Shown here piece after piece: positions 9,141-16,998 of a DNA stretch of 64,000 nucleotides. The stretch is taken from positions 1,178,001 to 1,242,000 of the forward strand of contig NZ_CP063813.1 of the NCBI RefSeq assembly GCF_015277815.1, given 5' to 3'. Source of the stretch: Microbacterium atlanticum. Lineage in GTDB: Bacteria; Actinomycetota; Actinomycetes; Actinomycetales; Microbacteriaceae. Under the pieces are notes generated by a model that was not told the origin of the DNA, made no database searches, and saw only the letters and a list, made by a program, of their open reading frames with translations. Numbering within the stretch: position 1 is the first letter of the stretch; the number at the start of each line of letters is the position of its first letter. A program made the position numbers and the translations under genes.

Positions 9141-9926
9141 TCAGCGGCGTTCGTGGGGGAGCACCTGCCTGATCCGCTCGATCGGGTTGTGAGCCGGCAC
9201 CTCGTTGTAGGCGTGCGCGAGCTCCTGGCCCGAGAGGGCGTGGATGGCGCTCATGATCTCGTCGGTCGCCAGGCGGCGGGCCCTGCCCGAGGAGGCGTGG
9301 CCGTGATGCGACAGGTCGAGCGGCCTGCCGAATCTCACCGTGATCCGGTGCTTCATCGAGGGCTTCTTCGCACCGACCGGCATCACCTTGTCGGTTCCGA
9401 TGAGCCCGACCGGCACGACCGGGGCGCCCGTCTGCAGGGCGAGGAAGGCCACTCCCGTACGTCCCTTGTACAGGCGCCCGTCGAGGGACCGGGTGCCCTC
9501 CGGGTAGAGCGCGACGGCGCTGCCCTCGTCCAGCAGCGCGCGCTGCTGGTCCAGGGCGTCCAGGGCCGCCTGCCCGGCGCCGCGCTTGACGGGGATGGCG
9601 CCGATCGCGGTGAAGAACCAGCGAGATGCCGGCTTCTCGAAATAGCTCGACTTCGCGAGGAAGTGCACCGGCCGCGGGGCGGCGACGGGGATCGCGATCG
9701 AGTCGATGAACGACAGGTGATTGCTCGCGAAGATCACCGGGCCGCTCTTGGGCACGTGCGCCTTGCCCTCGACGTGCGGGCGGTAGGCGACGCGGGCCAG
9801 CGGCGCGATGATGAAGCGGCCCAGGGCGTACGTCGCACCCATCCGGGCGGTGCCCGCTGCGGACTCCTGCGCGTCTGCCGTCTCGTCCGCCCTGTCGTCG
9901 GTGCCGGGTACGAGGTCGGAAGTCAC
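9141..9926 (-). CDS. plsC: 1-acyl-sn-glycerol-3-phosphate acyltransferase (PlsC family)
   Basis: A 261-residue lysophospholipid acyltransferase that transfers an acyl chain to lysophosphatidic acid at the membrane. It has the family's HX4D motif as NHLSFID, a second block around VKRGAGQ, the substrate-binding YPEGTRS and the fourth block VVPVGLIG. A weakly hydrophobic stretch (ALGRFIIAPLARVAY) before the HX4D motif could attach it to the membrane. Several upstream codons are in frame, but the GTG start at 9926 is chosen because the -10 box TACCCT lies exactly 6 nt upstream. A longer form would contain that box. It is divergent from the FKBP lipoprotein gene. Confidence 0.92.
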   Translation of the reverse strand: MTSDLVPGTDDRADETADAQESAAGTARMGATYALGRFIIAPLARVAYRPHVEGKAHVPKSGPVIFASNHLSFIDSIAIPVAAPRPVHFLAKSSYFEKPASRWFFTAIGAIPVKRGAGQAALDALDQQRALLDEGSAVALYPEGTRSLDGRLYKGRTGVAFLALQTGAPVVPVGLIGTDKVMPVGAKKPSMKHRITVRFGRPLDLSHHGHASSGRARRLATDEIMSAIHALSGQELAHAYNEVPAHNPIERIRQVLPHERR

Positions 9927-9932
9927 CCGTAG

Positions 9933-9938
9933 AGGGTA
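9933..9938 (-). promoter_or_regulatory. Leaderless-type -10 box (plsC)
   Basis: TACCCT on the minus strand, 6 nt before the GTG at 9926. It decides the start of the acyltransferase. Confidence 0.55.
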
Positions 9939-10040
9939 CTCCCGGTTGCATTCCGGTATCGGCATGGCCGCTTCCCAGCGCGATCAGAGAAAAGATGCGG
10001 AAGGATGGAGGCTCCCCCTACACCGTCTCGAGGTCCCTCC

Positions 10041-11015
10041 GTGCGCATTCGCCCGCTCGCCGCCCTGTCCGCCGCCGCGCTGTCGGCACTCGTGCTCGCC
10101 GGATGCTCGGGCTCAGGCGAACCCGACGCGACACCGTCGCCGACCTCGACCTCCGACTCCGCCTGCCTGCTCGATGCGCAGCCGGGTGCCGACTCGGACG
10201 CCGTCGAGATCACCGGCTCGGGTGCGGACCTCGCCGCGACCGTTCCGGACTCGCTGGCATTCGAAGACGTGCAGCGCACCGTCACGACAGAGGGGTCGGG
10301 CGACGACCTCGCGGCCGGGGCGCTCGTGAGCGGCTTCTACTCGGTCTACGACGGATCCAGCGGCGAGCTGCTGCAGGACTCCTCCGACACCTCGCCCGAT
10401 GACTCGGGCGAGGTTCCGATCCTGCTGGATCCGCAGAGCTACTCGCTGTTCGTCGCCACCCTCGAGTGCGCGCCGCTCGGGTCGACCATCGCGATGACCA
10501 TCCCGGGCAGCGCCTTCGGCGAGGGCGGCTCGCCGGTCGTGGTCGTCGCGGAGACCACCGAGCTGATTCCGACGACAGCCGGCGGCGAGGAGCAGGAGCC
10601 CGTCGACGGCCTCCCCACTGTCGAGTTCTCCGAAGAGGGCGCCCCGACCATCTCCATTCCCGACTCGGAGCCGCCGACCGAGGTGCAGCTGGAGCAGCTG
10701 AAGACCGGCGACGGCCCGGTCGTCGAGCCCGGCGACACGGTCTTCGTGCAGTACACCGGTGCGAAGTGGTCCGACGGCTCGGTGTTCGACTCCAGCTGGG
10801 AGCGCGGGCAGCCGGCCGCCTTCGCGACGACGGGCGTCGTCGAGGGCTTCCAGCAGGCGCTGGAGGGTCAGGCTGTCGGCTCGCAGGTGCTCGTGGTCAT
10901 CCCGCCCGCCTTCGGCTACGGCGAGGGCGAGATCAACGACGCCGACCTCACCGGCGAGACCCTCGTCTTCGTGGTCGACATCCTCGGCGTGCAGCGCGCC
11001 GCCGCCGCGCAGTAG
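10041..11015 (+). CDS. FKBP-type peptidyl-prolyl isomerase lipoprotein
   Basis: A 324-residue extracytoplasmic lipoprotein. From the GTG at 10041, MRIRPLAALSAAALSALVLAGC is an ideal 22-residue lipoprotein signal with lipobox LAGC; an ATG at 10005 would give an unusually long signal. After a Ser/Thr/Pro-rich linker comes a first region (about residues 75-175) that resembles a degenerate FKBP domain, then a complete FKBP domain at about 225-320 with GDTVFVQYTGAKW, DGSVFDSSW, VVEGFQQALEG and PPAFGYG. The likely role is folding of exported proteins at prolyl bonds outside the membrane. It is followed closely by dxr, which has its own promoter. Confidence 0.9.
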   Translation: MRIRPLAALSAAALSALVLAGCSGSGEPDATPSPTSTSDSACLLDAQPGADSDAVEITGSGADLAATVPDSLAFEDVQRTVTTEGSGDDLAAGALVSGFYSVYDGSSGELLQDSSDTSPDDSGEVPILLDPQSYSLFVATLECAPLGSTIAMTIPGSAFGEGGSPVVVVAETTELIPTTAGGEEQEPVDGLPTVEFSEEGAPTISIPDSEPPTEVQLEQLKTGDGPVVEPGDTVFVQYTGAKWSDGSVFDSSWERGQPAAFATTGVVEGFQQALEGQAVGSQVLVVIPPAFGYGEGEINDADLTGETLVFVVDILGVQRAAAAQ

Positions 11016-11039
11016 CCTCGCCCGCCTGCGGCCGCTCGC

Positions 11040-11045
11040 TAGGCT
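11040..11045 (+). promoter_or_regulatory. Leaderless-type -10 box (dxr)
   Basis: TAGGCT, 6 nt before the ATG at 11052. No Shine-Dalgarno sequence is present. Confidence 0.65.
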
Positions 11046-11051
11046 GGCCGG

Positions 11052-12137
11052 ATGCGGCGCGTCCTCATCCTCGGCTCGACCGGCTCGATCGGCACACAGG
11101 CCCTCGACGTGGTGCGGGCCAACCCGCGGCGGTTCGAGGTCGTCGGCCTCGCGGCGGGATCCGACCGGACGACGCTGCAGACGCAGGCCGACGAGTTCCG
11201 CGTCGAGCACACGGCGCTCGGCGCCGCGGAGGCCGAGCAGCTGGTCCGCGACATCGAGGCCGACGTCGTGCTCAACGGCATCACCGGCTCGGTCGGACTC
11301 GGTCCCACCCTCGCCGCGCTCGAGACCGGACGGACGCTGGCGCTGGCCAACAAGGAGTCCCTCATCGTCGGGGGCGACCTCGTCACTGCGCGAGCCCGCC
11401 GCGGGCAGATCGTGCCCGTCGACTCCGAGCACTCCGCGATCGCGCAGGCGCTGCGCGCCGGTGAGCCCGAGGAGGTGCGCCGCCTCGTGCTGACGGCATC
11501 CGGAGGACCGTTCCGAGGACGCAGTCGTGCGTCGCTCGCGGACGTCGCCCCTGCCGACGCGCTCGCGCACCCGACGTGGGACATGGGGCGCGTCGTCACC
11601 ACGAACTCGGCCACTCTGGTGAACAAGGGCCTGGAGGTCATCGAGGCCCACCTCCTGTTCGGCGTCCCCTATGCCGACATCGATGTCGTGGTGCACCCGC
11701 AGTCGATCGTCCACTCGATGGTCGAGTTCGTCGACGGGTCGACGATCGCCCAGGCCTCGCCGCCCGACATGCGCCTGCCCATCTCCCTGGGCCTGGACTG
11801 GCCGCACCGCGTCGCCGGGGTGGGCCGACCGTTGGACTGGACGACGGCCACCTCGTGGACCTTCGAGCCGCTCGACGACGACGCGTTTCCCGCCGTCCGG
11901 CTCGCCAAGCAGGTCGGACGCGCGGGGGGCACCTACCCCGCGGTCTTCAACGCCGCGAACGAGCAGGCGGTGGATGCCTTCCACGAGGGGCGGCTGGGCT
12001 TCCTCGGCATCGTCGACACCGTCGCGCGGGTGGTCGACGCGCACGACGCGCCCGACGCCCTCACTCGCGATTCGCTCTCGGACGCGGAGGAGTGGGCGCG
12101 CCGGACCGCCGACGAGGCCATCGCCGCGGCATCCTGA
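11052..12137 (+). CDS. dxr: 1-deoxy-D-xylulose 5-phosphate reductoisomerase
   Basis: Catalyses the committed step of the MEP isoprenoid pathway: NADPH-dependent rearrangement and reduction of DXP to 2-C-methyl-D-erythritol 4-phosphate, in the cytoplasm. 361 residues. The N-terminal NADPH loop [10 protein letters not shown] is at residues 6-15, LANKESLI near 99-106, the metal-binding VDSEHSA near 122-128, the flexible-loop region TASGGPFRG near 150 and [11 protein letters not shown] near 300. Together with the site-2 protease and ispG further on, it forms the actinobacterial dxr / rip1 / ispG set, here separated by other genes. The convergent neighbour is a MurE-like ligase. Confidence 0.97.
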   Translation: MRRVLILGSTGSIGTQALDVVRANPRRFEVVGLAAGSDRTTLQTQADEFRVEHTALGAAEAEQLVRDIEADVVLNGITGSVGLGPTLAALETGRTLALANKESLIVGGDLVTARARRGQIVPVDSEHSAIAQALRAGEPEEVRRLVLTASGGPFRGRSRASLADVAPADALAHPTWDMGRVVTTNSATLVNKGLEVIEAHLLFGVPYADIDVVVHPQSIVHSMVEFVDGSTIAQASPPDMRLPISLGLDWPHRVAGVGRPLDWTTATSWTFEPLDDDAFPAVRLAKQVGRAGGTYPAVFNAANEQAVDAFHEGRLGFLGIVDTVARVVDAHDAPDALTRDSLSDAEEWARRTADEAIAAAS

Positions 12138-12159
12138 GCCCGCAGTCCGGGCCGGCGGA

Positions 12160-13824
12160 TCAGGCCTCGGGGTGGACCGGCCGAAGCGGATCGGACGCCG
12201 GGGTCTCGTCGTCGGGATACGGCACCGGCCAGTGCGGCTCCGGCACGGGCCAGCCGGCGTCGCGGAGCGCGCGGCGAGCCAGCTCCCGCGCCGAGTAGGG
12301 CGTACGGATGCCGCGGATGTCACGGTAGTCCTGGTGACCGGGCCCCGCCCAGAGGATCGCGTCGCCATCGCCCACGAGCGCGACGGCCTCGATGATCGCG
12401 CGCTCCGGCGGGGAGTACTCGCGGATGTCGGCGTCGGGGCGGGCCAGACGCGCGCCCTGGATGAGGGTGGCGCGGATGGAGTCCGGATCCTCGTGCCGAG
12501 GGTGGTGGTCGGTGATCACGAGGATGTCGCTGCCCTCGACGCCGGTGCGGCCCATGTCGTGGCGCTTGGTCGCGTCGCGGTCGCCATCGGCCCCGAAGAG
12601 CATCACCACCCGGCCCGGCGTCACGCGCCGGACGGCGGCGAGCGTCTTCTCGAAGGCGTCGGGGGAGTGCCCGAAGTCCACGTACACCGCCGGGCCCGCG
12701 TCCCCGGACACGAGCTCGGTGCGTCCGGGGAGGTACGCCTCGATGCGCCCGCCGTCCAACGCCGCGACCAGGCGCTCCCACGCGTAGCCGCCCTCGAGGA
12801 TCATGACGATGGCGAGGCCCGCGTTGGCCGCCATGTGCCGGCCGATCACCGGCACGAGGGTGGTCAGGGTCCGCCCGTCCCGGGCGGTGAGGCGGAACCG
12901 GGTGCCCACCGGCCGCTCGTCGAGGATGTCGACCACCCAGTCGGCGGCGGCCGCGGCCCCCGTGTCGGAGGCCAGCGCCGGGGTGCCCACGGTCACCGTC
13001 GGCACCTCGCTGCGGGCGACGACCTCGGCTCCCGGCGCGGAGTCGATGCACACGACGGCGCGACGGGCGCGGTCCGGACGGAACAGCGGCAGCTTCGCCT
13101 CGAAGTACTCGCGCATGTCGGCGTAGTCGTCGAGGTGGTCGTGGGTGAGGTTGGTGAAACCGGCGACGTCGAACACGATCCCGTCGACGCGCCGGCGACT
13201 CAGCGCCTGGGCGCTCACCTCGACGGCGACCGCCTCGACCCCCCGCTCGCGCATCAGCGCCAGCAGCGCGTGCATCTCGTACGCCTCGGGCGTGGTCAGG
13301 CGCGAGACGATGACCTGTCCGGCGATGTGACGCTCGGCCGTCGACGACAGGCCGGTGACGGCGCCCAGCTGCCCGAGGATGCCCTCCAGCAGGTGCGACA
13401 CGCTCGTCTTCCCGTTGGTCCCGGTCGTGCCGAACAGCGTCGGCAGCTCGTCGTCCCTCCCCGTGCTGTACACCCACGCCGACAGCTCGCCGAGGAGCGC
13501 CCGCGGGTCGTCGACGACCAGCACGGGCAGGCCGCTCGCGGCGGCGGTGTCGGCGCCCGCGGCATCCGTCACCACCGCGACGGCACCCCGGTCGGCGGCG
13601 GCGGCGGCGAACTCCGCACCGTGACGGTTCACGCCCTGCACGGCGACGAACACGTCGCCTGGGCGGAGATCGGCCGTCGCCAGGGTCACGCCGGTGAGGC
13701 GGACGCCCTCGGCGCGGCCGCGCACGTCCGTCCGCAGGAACTCTGCGAGGTCGGCGAGGGAGTGGGTCGGCGGCGCGTCGGGGCGGAGTACCGGGGGCAG
13801 ATTGGAGGGCGCGTCGGTGGGCAT
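12160..13824 (-). CDS. Mur ligase family protein, MurE-like
   Basis: A 554-residue ATP-dependent ligase with the three-domain layout of MurE, which adds the third (diamino) residue to UDP-MurNAc-dipeptide in peptidoglycan synthesis. The P-loop is TTGTNGKTSVSH near residue 150. The carbamylated-lysine region, the linker and the C-terminal domain follow. Two signature blocks deviate: the diamino-acid motif, usually DNPR, reads DHHPR, and the C-terminal GKGHE reads GPGHQ. It lies alone, away from a division/cell-wall cluster. Microbacteriaceae have unusual type-B peptidoglycan, so an altered substrate is conceivable (inference); a non-canonical paralog is equally possible. The ATG start at 13824 removes an Arg-rich extension present with earlier in-frame codons. 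Confidence 0.8.
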   Translation of the reverse strand: MPTDAPSNLPPVLRPDAPPTHSLADLAEFLRTDVRGRAEGVRLTGVTLATADLRPGDVFVAVQGVNRHGAEFAAAAADRGAVAVVTDAAGADTAAASGLPVLVVDDPRALLGELSAWVYSTGRDDELPTLFGTTGTNGKTSVSHLLEGILGQLGAVTGLSSTAERHIAGQVIVSRLTTPEAYEMHALLALMRERGVEAVAVEVSAQALSRRRVDGIVFDVAGFTNLTHDHLDDYADMREYFEAKLPLFRPDRARRAVVCIDSAPGAEVVARSEVPTVTVGTPALASDTGAAAAADWVVDILDERPVGTRFRLTARDGRTLTTLVPVIGRHMAANAGLAIVMILEGGYAWERLVAALDGGRIEAYLPGRTELVSGDAGPAVYVDFGHSPDAFEKTLAAVRRVTPGRVVMLFGADGDRDATKRHDMGRTGVEGSDILVITDHHPRHEDPDSIRATLIQGARLARPDADIREYSPPERAIIEAVALVGDGDAILWAGPGHQDYRDIRGIRTPYSARELARRALRDAGWPVPEPHWPVPYPDDETPASDPLRPVHPEA

Positions 13825-13937
13825 GGCGGATCCATCTTCGCACGGCGCCTGCTGCCGGCCCTCCGGTCGCCGCACCCGTCACGCGCGCCTCGTAGGGGAG
13901 GATCACTCGTCACACCCAACTCAAAGCATCGCGCGAG

Positions 13938-13943
13938 TACCGT
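13938..13943 (+). promoter_or_regulatory. Leaderless-type -10 box (site-2 protease)
   Basis: TACCGT, 6 nt before the GTG at 13950. Confidence 0.6.
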
Positions 13944-13949
13944 GAGCGT

Positions 13950-15245
13950 GTGGAAGTCCTCGCGTTCGTCATCGGCGTCGTGCTCATGGTCGTGGGCCTC
14001 GCCGTGTCGATCGCGCTCCACGAGCTCGGTCACCTGTGGCCGGCGAAGAAGTTCGGCGTCCGCGTCGGTCAGTACATGATCGGGTTCGGGCCGACGCTCT
14101 GGTCGCGGCGCTTCGGCGAGACCGAGTACGGCGTCAAGGCCATCCCGCTGGGCGGCTACATCTCGATGGCCGGCATGTACCCGCCGTCCCCGCGGGCGGC
14201 CCGCCGAGACGGCCGCGCGGGCGGCGGATTCTTCGCCACGCTGGTGCAGGACGCGCGCGACGCCAACGACGAGACGCTCCACGGTGAGGACGACACCAGG
14301 GTCTTCTATCGCCTGCCGGTATGGAAGCGCGTCGTGGTGATGCTGGGCGGGCCGGTGATGAACCTGCTCTTCGCCATCGTGCTGTTCGCGATCCTGCTGA
14401 CCGGCATCGGCATCCAGACAGCCACGACGACCGTCGCCCGGCTGTCGGAGTGCGTGCCGGCGGCCGGTGCGAGCGAGTGCGCCGCGTCGGACCCGGCGGC
14501 CCCCGCCGCGACGGCCGGCATCCGCCCGGGCGACACGCTCGTCTCGATCGGCGGTGAGCCGGTGGCCGACTTCTCCGAGGCATCCGCCATCATCCGCTCG
14601 TCGCCCGGCGAGCCGCTGGTCTTCGTCATCGAGCGCGACGGCACGGAGCAGTCGATCACGATCACCCCCGCCGCCGTCGAGTCCGGGGCGACTGCTGCGG
14701 ACGGAGACACGACCACCGGCCAGGTGGGCTTCCTCGGGGTCGGTCCGGTGGTGGAGTACGTGCGACAGCCCATCTGGGTGGGCCCGCAGATGGCGATCGA
14801 GAACGTCGGGGCGGTCGCGGCCATCATCTGGCAGCTGCCGGTCAAGGTGTGGGACACCGGCGTCACCCTGGTCACCGGTGGCGAGCGCGACCCGAACGGG
14901 CCGCTCAGCATCGTCGGCGCCGGGCGCCTGTCGGGCGAGGTGGCGGCGGCGGACTCCCCGGTCCTCAACCGCGTGGCCGGCTTCCTGTCGCTGCTGGCGT
15001 CGCTGAACATCGCCCTGTTCGTCTTCAACCTCATCCCCCTGCTGCCCCTGGACGGCGGGCACATCGCCGTCGCGCTGTGGGAGGGGATCAAGCGGACGTG
15101 GGCCAAGATCTTCCGCCGTCCGCCGCCGAAGCCGGTCGACGCCACGAAACTCGTGCCGCTGACGTTCGCCGTGTTCATCGCGCTGGTGGCGATGGGCGGC
15201 ATCCTGATCCTCGCCGACCTGTTCAACCCGGTGTCGCTCTTCTGA
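13950..15245 (+). CDS. M50 site-2 intramembrane metalloprotease (Rip1/RseP family)
   Basis: A 431-residue membrane zinc protease that cleaves transmembrane anti-sigma factors and other substrates inside the bilayer. The first helix holds the zinc motif HELGH near residues 27-31. A PDZ domain spans about 185-240 (GIRPGDTLVSIGG). The last helices carry NLIPLLPLDGGH near 360, which supplies the third zinc ligand. The insert between helix 1 and the PDZ domain is typical of actinobacterial Rip1. Its usual neighbours are dxr upstream and ispG downstream; both are present in this window but not adjacent. The GTG start follows the TACCGT box by 6 nt. Confidence 0.95.
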   Translation: MEVLAFVIGVVLMVVGLAVSIALHELGHLWPAKKFGVRVGQYMIGFGPTLWSRRFGETEYGVKAIPLGGYISMAGMYPPSPRAARRDGRAGGGFFATLVQDARDANDETLHGEDDTRVFYRLPVWKRVVVMLGGPVMNLLFAIVLFAILLTGIGIQTATTTVARLSECVPAAGASECAASDPAAPAATAGIRPGDTLVSIGGEPVADFSEASAIIRSSPGEPLVFVIERDGTEQSITITPAAVESGATAADGDTTTGQVGFLGVGPVVEYVRQPIWVGPQMAIENVGAVAAIIWQLPVKVWDTGVTLVTGGERDPNGPLSIVGAGRLSGEVAAADSPVLNRVAGFLSLLASLNIALFVFNLIPLLPLDGGHIAVALWEGIKRTWAKIFRRPPPKPVDATKLVPLTFAVFIALVAMGGILILADLFNPVSLF

Positions 15246-15284
15246 CCGGATCGCGGGGCCAGCGGGAGGTTCTTTCGGCTGTGC

Positions 15285-15310
15285 TGTCGAGAACGCCCTT
15301 GTCCGTTCGC
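15285..15310 (+). promoter_or_regulatory. Candidate ECF42-type promoter (DGPF/sigma pair)
   Basis: TGTCGA at 15285-15290 matches the -35 element I recall for ECF42 sigma factors; a CGCTG element begins 17 nt later at 15308. It lies about 45 nt ahead of the DGPF gene, as expected for autoregulation. The -10 match is only approximate. Confidence 0.4.
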
Positions 15311-15352
15311 TGTGGGGATGAAACGGTTCCACTGACGAAAGGACGACCGGCC

Positions 15353-15721
15353 ATGAAGTACGTCATCATGTTCACCTCGACGCCCGAACTCGACGCGGCG
15401 GTGCCGCCGGAGCGGGCGCAGGAGGTCTACGGGCGGATCTACGAATGGTTCGGGGAGCACTCGGACCACATCGCCGACGGCGGTGCCGAGCTGCTGCCCG
15501 TCGACACGGCGACCACAGTCCGCCACGGCGACAACGGTCCCGTCGTCGTGGACGGCCCGTTCTCGGAGGCCAAGGAGGTGGTCGGCGGCTTCAGCGTCAT
15601 CGACGTGGCCGACCTCGACGCCGCCATCGCGCTGGTCAAGACCTGGCCGTCGCTCGACCTGCCGGGGGTCGCGGTCGAGATCCGGCCGATGGTCACCGAT
15701 TACAGCCAGTTCGACGAGTGA
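15353..15721 (+). CDS. DGPF-domain (YciI-like) protein
   Basis: A 122-residue single-domain protein of the YciI/DGPF family, a small ferredoxin-like fold whose biochemical role is unknown. MKYVIMFTSTPELD starts the domain, and the name-giving motif DGPFSEAKEVVGGF lies at about residues 66-79. The ATG has a good GAAAGGA ribosome site. Its stop overlaps the start of the downstream sigma factor (GTGA, 4 nt), so the two are translationally coupled. DGPF genes are the characteristic neighbours of ECF42 sigma factors and are taken to be their target genes, so this pair is probably one regulatory unit. Confidence 0.92.
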   Translation: MKYVIMFTSTPELDAAVPPERAQEVYGRIYEWFGEHSDHIADGGAELLPVDTATTVRHGDNGPVVVDGPFSEAKEVVGGFSVIDVADLDAAIALVKTWPSLDLPGVAVEIRPMVTDYSQFDE

Positions 15722-16980
15722 CCGGAACGGATGCCGCGGCCGGCGGTGGCTCGCAGGACCCGGGGTGCGCGCGCGAGCGGGCCGCGGCATCCGATCGTCT
15801 TCTGGCCGCCGTGGTGCGCGAGGAGTCCGCGCGCATCACGGCGGCCCTCACGGTCTCGTTCGGCAGCTTCGACATCGCCGAGGAGGCGGTCGCCGAGGCC
15901 GTCGAAGAAGCGCTGCGGGCCTGGCGGGTGCAGGGCATCCCACCCCGACCCGGCGCGTGGCTGACGCAGGCGGCCCGCCACAACGCCCTGGACCGCGTGC
16001 GGCGTGAGCGCGTGCTGCGCGACAAGGTGGCGCTGCTCGAACGACCCGCCGGACGACCGGAAGCCGCTGCGGCGGACGAGCGGCTGCCGCTGCTGTTCGG
16101 CTGCTGTCACCCGGCTCTCGCGCCGGAGTCCCAGCTGGCCCTCACCCTGCGGGCGGTGTGCGGACTGACGACCGCGCAGATCGCCCGCGCCACGCTGTCG
16201 ACCGAGCCGGCGACCGGGCAGCGTATCTCACGGGCGAAGCGCAAGATCGCCGAGAGCGGCATCCCGCTGCGCGTCCCGGAAGGTCCCGACGCCGCCGCGC
16301 GGCTGGATCTGGTCCTCACCGTCGTGTCGGTGATGTACAGCGAAGCGCACTTCATGGCGGGGTCGGATGCCGCGGCCGACCGCGATCTCGCCGATGACGC
16401 GCTGTGGCTGGCGCGCGTGATCGCCCAGGCGCTGCCGAAGCACGCCGAGGCGCTGGGTCTCCTCGCGCTGCTGGAGTTCCACCGGGCGCGGGAGTCCGCC
16501 CGCGCCGTCGAGGGGGAGCTGGTGCTGCTGGCGGACCAGGACCGCTCGCGGTGGGACGCGCGGCTCCTCGCCTCCGCCCGCGAGACGCTCCTGCGCGCGG
16601 CGCGGCTGCGGCGCCCCGGACGCTGGCAGCTCCACGCAGCCGTCGCCGCCTGTCACGCGGATGCCGCGGACGCCGCGTCGACAGACTGGCTGCAGGTGCT
16701 GACGCTCTACGACATGCTGCGGGCGTACGACCGCTCGCCGGTCGTGCTGCTCAACCGCGCGGTCGCGCTCGCTCGCGTGGACGGAGCTGTCGTCGCGCTG
16801 GCAGAGGTCGACGCGCTCGAGCCGGCTCTGGCGCGGTCGCACCTCTGGCACGCGGTGCGCGCGTCGCTCCTGCGCGAGCTCGGCCGGGACGGCGAGGCGC
16901 TCGCCGCGGACCTCCGTGCGCTCGAGCTCACCGCCAACGAAGCCGAGCGGCGCCTGCTCGCCGCGCGTGCTGCGCGCTGA
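15718..16980 (+). CDS. ECF42-group RNA polymerase sigma factor with C-terminal extension
   Basis: A 420-residue ECF sigma factor, about twice the usual length. Sigma-2 spans about residues 25-100 (FDIAEEAVAEAVEEAL, then ARHNALDRVRRER). Sigma-4 spans about 120-175 (LALTLRAVCGLTTAQIARA, RAKRKIAE). A helical C-terminal extension of about 240 residues contains repeated Ala/Leu/Arg helices resembling TPR units and the family block VVLLNRAVALA. This architecture and the coupled DGPF gene define group ECF42, in which the extension, not a separate anti-sigma factor, is thought to control activity. No anti-sigma gene is nearby. The GTG at 15718 overlaps the previous stop; an upstream-extended frame is ruled out by the DGPF gene. 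Confidence 0.93.
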   Translation: MTGTDAAAGGGSQDPGCARERAAASDRLLAAVVREESARITAALTVSFGSFDIAEEAVAEAVEEALRAWRVQGIPPRPGAWLTQAARHNALDRVRRERVLRDKVALLERPAGRPEAAAADERLPLLFGCCHPALAPESQLALTLRAVCGLTTAQIARATLSTEPATGQRISRAKRKIAESGIPLRVPEGPDAAARLDLVLTVVSVMYSEAHFMAGSDAAADRDLADDALWLARVIAQALPKHAEALGLLALLEFHRARESARAVEGELVLLADQDRSRWDARLLASARETLLRAARLRRPGRWQLHAAVAACHADAADAASTDWLQVLTLYDMLRAYDRSPVVLLNRAVALARVDGAVVALAEVDALEPALARSHLWHAVRASLLRELGRDGEALAADLRALELTANEAERRLLAARAAR

Positions 16981-16998
16981 GCCGCGGCATCCGTCTCG

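Noticed and set aside
12138..12152. GCCCG/CGGGC hairpin between dxr and the MurE-like gene as terminator
   Set aside because: A 5-bp stem without T-run is expected by chance at this base composition.
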